A stretch of DNA of 7,409 nucleotides from Lachnospiraceae bacterium UBA4348 (GTDB lineage: Bacteria; Bacillota; Clostridia; Lachnospirales; Lachnospiraceae). Both the position numbers and the translations under genes were made by a program. The stretch is from positions 1 to 7,409 of the forward strand of contig DGTA01000024.1 in assembly GCA_002394165.1 (NCBI GenBank), given 5' to 3'. Within the stretch, counting starts at the first letter, position 1; each line of letters opens with the position of its first letter. A model generated the notes under the pieces. It was not told the origin of the DNA. It searched no databases and saw nothing but the letters and a program-made list of their open reading frames with translations. Positions 1-6,527 of the stretch are shown piece after piece.

Positions 1-1166
1 AAGACTTTCTCCGCGCCTTCGCCAAGCTTTTTGGAGAGCGGCAGCACGCCGATCTTCACGGGAGCCAGCGCCGGATGGAAACGAAGGACCGTGCGCATGT
101 CACCGCCCTCGAGTTCCTCTTCGTCATAGGCTTCGCACAGGAAAGCCAGCACCACGCGGTCAGCGCCAAGTGAGGGCTCGATGACGTAGGGGATATACTT
201 TTCGCCCTTGGCATCATCAAAGTAGGTCATATCCTGCCCGGACACATTCTGGTGCTGGGTCAGGTCATAGTCGGTCCTGTCGGCCACGCCCCACAGTTCG
301 CCCCATCCGAACGGGAACAGGTACTCGATATCCGTGGTGCCCTTGCTGTAGAAGGCCAGCTCTGCCGGATCATGGTCGCGCAGTCTCATGTTCTCTTCCT
401 TAATGTTCAGCGACAGCAGCCAGTCGCGGCAGAAACCGCGCCAGTACTGGAACCACTCCAGGTCCGTTCCGGGTTCGCAGAAGAATTCAAGCTCCATCTG
501 CTCGAACTCACGGGTACGGAAGGTAAAGTTGCCCGGTGTGATCTCATTTCGGAAGGATTTTCCGATCTGGCCGATGCCGAAGGGCAGCTTTTTGCGGGAG
601 GTACGCTGGACGTTCTTGAAATTGACGAAGATGCCCTGAGCGGTCTCCGGACGCAGGTATACAGTGTTCTTCGCATCCTCGGTAACACCCTGGAATGTCT
701 TGAACATCAGGTTGAACTGGCGGATATCGGTAAAGTTATGCTTTCCGCAGGTCGGGCAGGGAATGTTGTGATCCTCCACGAACTGTTTCATCTCCTCCTG
801 GCTCATGGCATCCGGAGCTTTTTCAAGTTCGATCCCGTTCTCGGCGCAGAAGTCCTCGATCAGTTTGTCCGCACGGAAACGCTCGTGGCACTCACGGCAG
901 TCCATCAGCGGATCGGAGAAACCTCCCAGATGTCCGGAGGCGACCCATGTCTGCGGATTCATCAGGATGGCGCAGTCCACACCCACATTGTACTTGTTCT
1001 GGGTGATGAATTTCTTCCACCATGCCTGCTTTACATTGTTCTTCAGCTCAACGCCCAGGTTTCCGTAATCCCAGGTATTGGCCAGTCCGCCGTAGATCTC
1101 CGATCCCGGATAGATAAAGCCTCTTCCCTTCGCCAGAGCGATGATCTTGTCCATTGTCTTTTCCAT
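1..1166 (-). CDS. glyS: Glycyl-tRNA synthetase, single-chain class II type (C-terminus cut by window edge)
   Basis: Charges tRNA-Gly with glycine in the cytoplasm. It is the homodimeric (alpha2) GlyRS, not the bacterial alpha/beta tetramer. The frame translates without a stop from the ATG at 1166 to the window edge, giving 388 residues; family members are about 460, so most of the C-terminal anticodon-binding domain (beginning near residue 368, PVKIGVLPL) is missing. Visible landmarks are GFIYPGSEIYGG near residues 16-27, class II motif 2 around FRNE (205-208) with FRTREFEQMELEF (216-228), and motif 3 as GADR (334-337). Two cysteine pairs, C90/C93 and C137/C140, lie in the insertion between the early catalytic motifs and look like a zinc site (inference). 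The start is supported by AGGAGGAA at 1179-1172, five bases upstream of the ATG. It follows the lipoprotein stop by 18 bases and is probably co-transcribed from the promoter at 1865-1893. There is no room for a glycine T-box leader. Confidence 0.96.
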   Translation of the reverse strand, partial: MEKTMDKIIALAKGRGFIYPGSEIYGGLANTWDYGNLGVELKNNVKQAWWKKFITQNKYNVGVDCAILMNPQTWVASGHLGGFSDPLMDCRECHERFRADKLIEDFCAENGIELEKAPDAMSQEEMKQFVEDHNIPCPTCGKHNFTDIRQFNLMFKTFQGVTEDAKNTVYLRPETAQGIFVNFKNVQRTSRKKLPFGIGQIGKSFRNEITPGNFTFRTREFEQMELEFFCEPGTDLEWFQYWRGFCRDWLLSLNIKEENMRLRDHDPAELAFYSKGTTDIEYLFPFGWGELWGVADRTDYDLTQHQNVSGQDMTYFDDAKGEKYIPYVIEPSLGADRVVLAFLCEAYDEEELEGGDMRTVLRFHPALAPVKIGVLPLSKKLGEGAEKV

Positions 1167-1171
1167 GCGTG

Positions 1172-1179
1172 TTCCTCCT
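1172..1179 (-). promoter_or_regulatory. Ribosome binding site of glyS
   Basis: AGGAGGAA on the minus strand, five bases before the ATG at 1166. It fits in the 18-base gap after the lipoprotein stop codon and fixes the glyS start at this ATG rather than at the in-frame methionine four codons further in. Confidence 0.85.
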
Positions 1180-1184
1180 GATTG

Positions 1185-1823
1185 TCAGAATTCGTAGATC
1201 ACATATAAATATCCGCCTTCGGCAGCGGCCTCATCGGCCGGCGCCGCGACCCTGCTGCCGAGCAGCTTCGCGTTCGTACTTATATAAACGATATCACCGG
1301 GTACCTCGACCGCGTGAAGCGTGTCGCTGATAAAGACCTGATACTGCTTGCGCGCGAGCGGGATCTCCCCCGGAAGCGGGTCCGAATCCACCATTCCCGC
1401 ATCCACATGATAAAACTCGCAGTCAAACAGAAATCCTTCCATCTGCGCTTCAAGGATAGGCCCGTTGAAGAATTTTACCTGATTGAAGTCGTTGTAGGCG
1501 TCCATATCCCGGTAGTTCAGTGTCAGGTTTACCGCCTTGCCCTCAGCCGTGAAAGATATGATCTCCACCGCCTGAGGACCATTCGCCGAATCAAATTCGC
1601 TGACAGCGTCCCTCACCATTTTCTCCAGTTCGGCGCTGTCATAATAATCCTCATCAAGCGTCTCGATCAGCGTCTCCGTGACCGGACCTTCTTTCGGTGC
1701 CTGCAGCGCGCTCTGCGCAGGCACCCATTCTTCCTCGGGTTCCTGACGGCTGCAGCCGCTCACCGTCCAGAGAGCCAGCAGCACGACGGCTGTCAGGACT
1801 GCCCTGTGGCCAGTTCTTCTCAT
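1185..1823 (-). CDS. Putative lipoprotein of unknown function between recO and glyS
   Basis: A 212-residue protein probably anchored to the outer face of the membrane. The N-terminus has basic residues (MRRTGHR), a hydrophobic core (about residues 8-20) and a lipobox V21-S22-G23-C24, so signal peptidase II should cleave before C24. An acidic, proline- and glutamine-containing linker follows (about 25-50). The rest is a compact, mixed alpha/beta-looking domain with an acidic helix (about 60-78), a segment around YNDFNQVKFFNGP (110-122), and a C-terminal strand ending in YLYVIYEF. No catalytic motif is visible. My recollection is that similar small lipoproteins sit next to glyS in Lachnospiraceae, but I cannot name a function. 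The start is set by GGAG five bases before the ATG. The stop is TGA. A near-consensus promoter lies 42-70 bases upstream of the start, so it is probably the first gene of a lipoprotein-glyS unit. Confidence 0.85.
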   Translation of the reverse strand: MRRTGHRAVLTAVVLLALWTVSGCSRQEPEEEWVPAQSALQAPKEGPVTETLIETLDEDYYDSAELEKMVRDAVSEFDSANGPQAVEIISFTAEGKAVNLTLNYRDMDAYNDFNQVKFFNGPILEAQMEGFLFDCEFYHVDAGMVDSDPLPGEIPLARKQYQVFISDTLHAVEVPGDIVYISTNAKLLGSRVAAPADEAAAEGGYLYVIYEF

Positions 1824-1864
1824 AAAATCTCCATAGTTATGCCGTTTACGTCCGTATCTCGACT

Positions 1865-1893
1865 ATTATAGCTTTATTGACCGTCGTTTTCAA
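1865..1893 (-). promoter_or_regulatory. Sigma-A type promoter for lipoprotein-glyS
   Basis: On the minus strand a -35 box TTGAAA (1893-1888, five of six consensus bases) is followed by a 17-base spacer and a perfect -10 box TATAAT (1870-1865). Transcription should start near 1858, giving a leader of roughly 35 bases before the lipoprotein ATG at 1823. The -35 box and most of the spacer overlie the last codons of recO. The leader is too short for a T-box or other riboswitch. Confidence 0.8.
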
Positions 1894-2554
1894 CTGCCAA
1901 TAATGTCATGCTTTCCAGGACCGCCAGCGACCTGGGCGTCGTATCCAGCGTCCGTTTCCGGATCCGGTCCTGCACGGAAGCGATCTCGGAGAGCACCTCC
2001 TTCGTCACCGTGAACGTGTAAAGGCTCCCGAGCGGGGCGCTGATCATCCGCGAGAGCGCATAGCGCGCTGCCGGGGAGAGCGACGGATCGCTGGCCGTCT
2101 CCTGGGGATACTCCCCGTTCATCACCATCAGCCTGGTCTCGTAAATGTACCTGACCAGTTTGTCCGGCAGGGAAGGATTCTCCAGCGCCTTGAGCGAGAC
2201 ATAAAGCAGGTTAAGCATTCCCGACGCGTCCAGGTTCTCTCTGCCGTAATAATCCGCCAGCTCCATCATGTAGGCGGCGTATCCCGAATGCATCAGGTCC
2301 CGCCGGATCTCCCCGAAATAACAGTCGATCCTGGCCTCAACCAGTGTGTAGGCGCTGCGCCCTTCAAAGACCCTGAAGCTGCCGAAGCACAGCGGAAGCG
2401 TCGACCCCAGAAGGCTGCTGCCGCTCCTGCGGGCTCCGCGCGCGAACGCTGTCACTTTTCCCCGTTCTTTCGTCAGCAGGATAAGCCGCCGGTCAGCCTC
2501 CCGGAACGGTGCCGACAGCAGCACGATCCCGGTAAGAATCAGGTCTTCGCTCAT
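1874..2554 (-). CDS. recO: DNA repair protein RecO, short form without zinc cysteines
   Basis: RecO works with RecR to load RecA onto SSB-coated single-stranded DNA and anneals complementary strands in the RecF pathway. The 226-residue protein begins with the typical OB-fold start (TGIVLLSAPFREADRRL, about 8-24; LTKERGKVTAFARGARRS, 27-44), then the helical RecO C-terminal domain (about 85-220), including SAPLGSLYTFTVTKEVLSE (172-190). Many Firmicutes RecO proteins are about 245-255 residues and carry two CxxC pairs between the GEYP-like segment and the last helices. Here GEYPQ (147-151) passes almost directly to SPAARYALSRM (160-170), and the only cysteines are C56 and C78, so the zinc module appears lost. 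The ATG overlaps the era stop by one base (TGATG), and AAGGAG inside the end of era is its ribosome binding site, indicating translational coupling. Its last codons contain the promoter of the next gene. Confidence 0.93.
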   Translation of the reverse strand: MSEDLILTGIVLLSAPFREADRRLILLTKERGKVTAFARGARRSGSSLLGSTLPLCFGSFRVFEGRSAYTLVEARIDCYFGEIRRDLMHSGYAAYMMELADYYGRENLDASGMLNLLYVSLKALENPSLPDKLVRYIYETRLMVMNGEYPQETASDPSLSPAARYALSRMISAPLGSLYTFTVTKEVLSEIASVQDRIRKRTLDTTPRSLAVLESMTLLAVENDGQ

Positions 2555-3465
2555 CAGATCTCCTTCTTGTCATATCCGAAATTGCGGACCAGGTAGTCGC
2601 TGTCCCTCCAGTCTTTTTTCACTTTGACCCAAAGCTGGAGGTTTACCTGCATCCCGAGCATGTTCTCGATCTCGCGTCTTGCCTGCGTGCCGATCCTGCG
2701 CAGCATGGCTCCGCCCTTTCCGATGATGATCCCCTTGTGGGAGTCCTTCTCGCAGATGATCGTCGCGTCGATATCCATGATCGATCCGTCCGGGCGCTCT
2801 TTCATATTGTCGATGGCGACGGCGACGCCGTGGGGGATCTCCTCCTCCAGCAGCCTGAGCGCCTTCTCCCGGATCAGCTCCGCGGCGATCTGGCGCTGCG
2901 GCTGGTCCGTGATCGTATCTTCATCGTAATACCTGGGTCCGTAGGGAAGGAACTCCATCACCGCGCTGATCACCTGGTCCAGGTTGCGGCTGCGCAGCGC
3001 GCTCACGGGGATCATCCTCGCAAAAGGATAGATCTTCCTGTAGGCGTCCATACACTCGGCGATCCGCTCTTTTTCCACCGTATCGATCTTGTTCATGATC
3101 AGGATCACCGGTGTTTTTGTACCGGACAGCAGCCTGGCGATGTGCTGCTCTCCCTTTCCGATGAATGTCGTCGGCTCCACGAGCCACAGGATGACATCCA
3201 CCCCGGAGAATGTGCTCTCCGCGGCCTTCACCATGTACTCGCCCAGCTTGTTTTTGGCTTTATGGATGCCCGGCGTGTCCAGGAATACGATCTGTCCGCG
3301 GTCATCCGTATAAACCGTCTGGATCCTGTTTCGGGTCGTCTGGGGTTTATTCGAAGTGATCGCGATCTTCTGCCCGATCAGGTGGTTCATCAGTGTGGAT
3401 TTCCCAACGTTTGGACGCCCGATCAGGGTGGCAAATCCTGATTTATAGTTTTGTTTTTCGCTCAT
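2554..3465 (-). CDS. era: GTPase Era (ribosome assembly)
   Basis: Era is a GTPase that binds 16S rRNA near its 3' end and acts in maturation of the small ribosomal subunit; it is essential in many bacteria. The 303 residues match the normal family length. All GTPase motifs are present: G1 GRPNVGKST (16-24), the switch I region with QTTRNR (42-47), G3 DTPG (63-66), G4 NKID (125-128) and G5 SAL (155-157). The C-terminal KH RNA-binding domain has GKGG at 249-252 followed by the usual ARREIE helix. I chose the ATG at 3465 rather than an upstream in-frame start at 3552, because the 29 extra residues would overlap the peptidase gene and are not Era-like, while GGGAG lies seven bases before 3465. 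The start is one base after the peptidase stop (TGA, T, ATG), so era probably depends on translation or transcription from upstream. Confidence 0.97.
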   Translation of the reverse strand: MSEKQNYKSGFATLIGRPNVGKSTLMNHLIGQKIAITSNKPQTTRNRIQTVYTDDRGQIVFLDTPGIHKAKNKLGEYMVKAAESTFSGVDVILWLVEPTTFIGKGEQHIARLLSGTKTPVILIMNKIDTVEKERIAECMDAYRKIYPFARMIPVSALRSRNLDQVISAVMEFLPYGPRYYDEDTITDQPQRQIAAELIREKALRLLEEEIPHGVAVAIDNMKERPDGSIMDIDATIICEKDSHKGIIIGKGGAMLRRIGTQARREIENMLGMQVNLQLWVKVKKDWRDSDYLVRNFGYDKKEI

Positions 3466-3466
3466 A

Positions 3467-4618
3467 TCAAAGCTCCCTGACCGTGTCAAACAGTTCTTTG
3501 TCGGCCTCGATGCCGGCGGCCGATCCGACCACGCAAAGATGGCTTCCTTCAAGGGCTGCCCTCACCTGCTGCGCGAGGGCACGGATATCCCCGGCCGTGG
3601 CGGAAAGGATCTGGTCACGCGTCTTCTGCCGCACTTCGTCCGTCCTTCCGTCCAGGGCGGTGAGCATGGAGACCGAGCCGAGGGCTGACGGCGTGAGCGG
3701 CGTGTCGATGGCGCTGATCGTTCCGATGATATATTTGGTCATGTCCCGCTCGTCCGGATCGAAGGAATCCAGATAATCCGGGATTCCCCGGAACACCTCG
3801 TCCGTCCGGTGAAGATTGGGATCGCGGTAGGAGGAGAAACTCGTGTCGCCGTTTCGGAGGAGATTTCCTCCGCAGCCATAAGCGCCGCCGGTCACACGCA
3901 CGTTGTTCCACAGGTAATCAAAGCTCATGATGGTCCGAAGCACCGTCATGGCTCCGTGATAAGACGCACCGTTTTTCCTGAAGTTGCCGCATCTGGCGAC
4001 ATACTGCACCTGTCCGGGCGTCCTGAGCGCTTCATTGACAGGCTCCGGGAAACTGAGCGGATACGTCTCAAAGTACTTCGTCAGGTCTTCACCTGAAGCC
4101 GCCGTCTCACTCTTATGGGCGCAGCGCGACACAAGATGTCCGGTTCCGGTCCGGATCGTTTCCAGATGGTCAGCGCTGCCGGTATAGCTGACAAGCACTT
4201 TTCCCCCGAGCACCCGCGCGAGGGTCTCAGAGAGCTTCTGCGCCATCAGCGGTTTTTTCTCATCGAAGTGATCCGTCAGATCCCTGACGAAATCATAATA
4301 CGCCACGCCGCCGATCTGGTCCGAGATCAGCGCATTGGCGCTGAAGGACGACATGCACCTGGTCACGGCGGTGGCATTTCCGCTGCTGGCGAGGGCTGTC
4401 CCAAGCCTTGAGCGCTGTTTGAACAGGAGCTCGCGGAGCCGTTTTTCCTGGGCAAGATCGCTGGTAAACAGCATCTCCTCCATGATCTCAAAGCAGAACG
4501 GGATCTCCTGTGTGAGTGTCCTGCAGCGCAGGCCGAAAGCGAGCGAGGTCCTGGCCGTATCGAGGCTGTCGGGGAAGATGCTGATGAGCGGCGAAATCCC
4601 GCCGGTCCGGCTGCCCAC
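3467..4618 (-). CDS. C-terminal part of the interrupted M16C peptidase (383 codons)
   Basis: This piece contains the rest of the third M16 domain and the fourth domain. It begins just after the amber codon with TGGISPLISIF and continues with a domain ending in GSHLCVVGSAAG. The segment RVTGGAYG holds Arg at residue 241 and Tyr at 247 of the piece (840 and 846 of the joined protein). That spacing matches the Arg-Tyr pair with which M16C enzymes grip substrate from the C-terminal half. The first available start is GTG at 4618, without a convincing ribosome binding site; the next in-frame ATG is at 4483 and would remove part of a conserved domain. The frame is undamaged through to TGA at 3469-3467, one base before era. 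By itself it has no zinc site and is unlikely to be a working enzyme; whether it is translated is unknown. Confidence 0.7.
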   Translation of the reverse strand: MGSRTGGISPLISIFPDSLDTARTSLAFGLRCRTLTQEIPFCFEIMEEMLFTSDLAQEKRLRELLFKQRSRLGTALASSGNATAVTRCMSSFSANALISDQIGGVAYYDFVRDLTDHFDEKKPLMAQKLSETLARVLGGKVLVSYTGSADHLETIRTGTGHLVSRCAHKSETAASGEDLTKYFETYPLSFPEPVNEALRTPGQVQYVARCGNFRKNGASYHGAMTVLRTIMSFDYLWNNVRVTGGAYGCGGNLLRNGDTSFSSYRDPNLHRTDEVFRGIPDYLDSFDPDERDMTKYIIGTISAIDTPLTPSALGSVSMLTALDGRTDEVRQKTRDQILSATAGDIRALAQQVRAALEGSHLCVVGSAAGIEADKELFDTVREL

Positions 4619-4624
4619 GGCTGT

Positions 4625-6415
4625 CTAGAGCTGACTGTAGCTGTAGGATGCGGTGTCGACGGAGCCGAGCATGGTCCGAAGAAGGCCAAGCCACACAAGG
4701 TCTTCCTGCGGAACCGCTGCCGCATCGAACAGCAGGTCGATGTAGGCGATCCCGTTCGTTTCAAAGTCATGGCGGACCATCAGTGCGCTCTCCCACGGAT
4801 GGATCTCATTGCTGAATTTACGGATCTCCCTGTTCAGATCCGAGATCTCCAGCATCGGGATCTTCTCGAGGTCCTCTTTTGAGGAGGGCGTCTCCTGGTA
4901 TTCATGCAGCGCTTTGGTCTCACTGACCAGGGCACGGATCTGCTGTTCACCGAGCGTTTCGCGGTAGGCAGCCAGCCTGGCTGCTTCCCTCTCCTGCATT
5001 TTCTCGGTAAGTGACCGGACCGGTATGGCCGTAAGCAGCAGGCAGTGAGGATTCTCCAACAGCCAGGTGCGGATCAGGCCCTCAAAGTATCCGGTCCCGA
5101 TCTGGCTCTTAAGGAAATCATAGTCTCTTAAGGACCACAGGTAATCAAAGGGTTTGCCGTCATCGTACAGCCAGCTGTCAAATATATCCACACCGTACAT
5201 AAGGCCCTTGGGGAAGGTCCCGTAATCCGCCTCGCGGAAGCGGAACTCCATCAGGTTGATGGCGGCCTTGAGTGCGTCTTGGTCCACTCCTTCATCTGCG
5301 ATCTTCGCCAGGGTCTTTCGGATCACATCGTCAAACCGGGCGCTGTCCGCTTCATCAGCCCCCTTGGCGATCACGGAGAATCCGGGCTGGAGCGTACCGC
5401 TGTCATAGCTGCTCATAATATCGCTGCCCAGGCCTTCCTCCAGGAGGGCCTCCTTCAGGGGAGCCCCCGGCATCTCCAGGAGCACATACTCCAGAATGGC
5501 AAAAGCGTTGGAGAGCTTCGTATCCAGGCTGGTCCCGACGACAGCGCTCCATGTCAGGTACGCATTCTTCTCAACAGGATCTTCGTCTCCCACCGGATAC
5601 TCTGTCTCACATACCTGCATCTTCCCGAACGGCTCCTGGATGGTCACCTCCGAATCTACGCTGATCCGGTCAAAACCGGACAGATACTCCCGGTCAAGCC
5701 ACTCAAGCCGCTCATTGAAGTCCATATCCCCGTACAGATAGATATAGCTGTTGGACGGATGATAATAGGTCCGGTGAAACTCAAGGAATTCCTCGTAGGT
5801 CAGATCCGGAATGCAGGCCGGGTCGCCCCCGGACTCATGATGGTAGGTGGTATCCGGGAAGAGCCGCTGCATGATCTCCCGCTCGACCACCTCATCGGCT
5901 GAGGAGAAAGCTCCCTTCATCTCATTGAACACCACACCGTTATAAGCCAGTTCCCCTTCCGGGTCATCCAGCTCGTAATGCCATCCTTCCTGACGGAAGA
6001 TCTCCTGCCTGGTATAGATATTCGGATAAAAGACAGCGTCCATATAGACGCTCATAAGATTGGCAAAATCCCTGTCATTGCAGCTGGCGACCGGATACAT
6101 GGTCTTGTCCGGATACGTCATCGCATTCAGGAAGGTATTCATGGAGCCCTTCACCAGCTCAATGAACGGATCCTTCGCGGGATACTTCCGGCTTCCGCAC
6201 AGAACACAGTGCTCCATGATGTGAGCCACTCCCGTGCTGTTGGAGGGAGTTGTCCGGAAGGCGATATTGAAGACCTTATTCTCATCCTTGTTTTCCAGCA
6301 GCGCGATCCGCGCACCGCTCTTCTTATGGCGGAGCAGCCAGCCGGTGGAGAGTACATCCGGCAGCTCTTCTTTCTTGATCAGTTCATATGACTGCAGTTT
6401 TTCAGGATCAAACAT
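4625..6415 (-). CDS. N-terminal part of the interrupted M16C zinc metallopeptidase (596 codons)
   Basis: M16C peptidases are chamber-forming zinc enzymes that degrade short unstructured peptides; this one has no signal peptide, so a cytoplasmic location is expected. The inverted zinc motif HxxEH is intact as H65-I-M-E68-H69, and the third zinc ligand is E165 in VVFNEMKGAF. The fold then runs through the second domain to about residue 450, and a helical linker of the M16C-associated type (about 460-540) rich in charged residues. The third domain begins near 546 (ALMVRHDFETNG) but stops at TAG after YSYSQL, roughly 50 residues in. The cut therefore falls inside a domain rather than in the linker, unlike natural two-subunit M16 enzymes. 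The ATG at 6415 is preceded by AAAGG about ten bases upstream. Without the C-terminal half the substrate chamber and the Arg-Tyr pair are lost, so this product alone is probably inactive. Confidence 0.85.
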   Translation of the reverse strand: MFDPEKLQSYELIKKEELPDVLSTGWLLRHKKSGARIALLENKDENKVFNIAFRTTPSNSTGVAHIMEHCVLCGSRKYPAKDPFIELVKGSMNTFLNAMTYPDKTMYPVASCNDRDFANLMSVYMDAVFYPNIYTRQEIFRQEGWHYELDDPEGELAYNGVVFNEMKGAFSSADEVVEREIMQRLFPDTTYHHESGGDPACIPDLTYEEFLEFHRTYYHPSNSYIYLYGDMDFNERLEWLDREYLSGFDRISVDSEVTIQEPFGKMQVCETEYPVGDEDPVEKNAYLTWSAVVGTSLDTKLSNAFAILEYVLLEMPGAPLKEALLEEGLGSDIMSSYDSGTLQPGFSVIAKGADEADSARFDDVIRKTLAKIADEGVDQDALKAAINLMEFRFREADYGTFPKGLMYGVDIFDSWLYDDGKPFDYLWSLRDYDFLKSQIGTGYFEGLIRTWLLENPHCLLLTAIPVRSLTEKMQEREAARLAAYRETLGEQQIRALVSETKALHEYQETPSSKEDLEKIPMLEISDLNREIRKFSNEIHPWESALMVRHDFETNGIAYIDLLFDAAAVPQEDLVWLGLLRTMLGSVDTASYSYSQL

Positions 6416-6461
6416 GTTATATTAACCTTTCTTGATTATCTGATTTTTGATCGTCCAGACC

Positions 6462-6490
6462 ATATTAACACAGATTTGAAAGCTTTTCAC
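6462..6490 (-). promoter_or_regulatory. Candidate promoter for the peptidase-era-recO unit
   Basis: In the 112-base gap between the nuclease-like gene and the peptidase, the minus strand shows GTGAAA (6490-6485), a 17-base spacer ending in TGT, and TAATAT (6467-6462), an extended -10 arrangement. Each box matches only four of six consensus bases. The position, about 45 bases before the peptidase ATG, is suitable. I see no factor-independent terminator in this gap, so readthrough from the upstream gene is also possible. Confidence 0.35.
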
Positions 6491-6527
6491 CATGCTAATC
6501 CTTTTTGAGGCATCATCGGTGTATTCT

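Larger units (their letters stand above)
3467..6415 (-). pseudogene. M16C (PreP/Cym1-like) zinc metallopeptidase gene interrupted by an in-frame TAG
   Basis: Taken together, the two pieces below form one 982-codon reading frame with a single amber codon (4627-4625) at position 597. Presequence-protease-type M16C enzymes are single chains of about 950-1000 residues, so the joined length is right. The pieces are in the same frame, and the expected spacing is kept: homologues, as I recall them, have seven residues between the YGEL-like segment and TGGI, and here the seven positions are the TAG plus T-A-V-G-S-R. No insertion, deletion or frameshift is needed. The upstream piece carries the zinc site and the downstream piece the substrate-binding Arg-Tyr pair. 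Reading it as a recent nonsense mutation is the simplest view. Readthrough, suppression, or a sequence error cannot be excluded from the sequence alone. Confidence 0.6.

Noticed and set aside
252..1181. Long plus-strand reading frame (309 codons)
   Set aside because: It is antisense to glyS, whose minus-strand translation shows class II synthetase motifs; the plus frame has no recognisable domain.
1167..1184. T-box or other leader regulating glyS
   Set aside because: Only 18 bases separate the lipoprotein stop from glyS, and the leader after the promoter at 1865-1893 is about 35 bases; neither can hold a T-box.
2737..3441. Plus-strand reading frame of 234 codons
   Set aside because: It lies opposite era, with clear GTPase and KH motifs; the frame is a by-product of high GC content.
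3466..3552. Longer Era with 29 extra N-terminal residues
   Set aside because: The extension overlaps the end of the peptidase frame and is not Era-like; the ATG at 3465 has its own ribosome binding site and gives the family length.
4600..4640. Frameshift in the M16 peptidase
   Set aside because: Codon phase is identical on both sides of the TAG and the residue count across it fits; only the stop codon interrupts the frame.
5279..5902. Plus-strand reading frame of 207 codons
   Set aside because: It is antisense to the peptidase N-terminal part, has no family resemblance and no convincing ribosome binding site.
6416..6527. Terminator or small RNA between the nuclease-like gene and the peptidase
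   Set aside because: I found no stable hairpin followed by a T-run on either strand; only a weak promoter candidate stands out.
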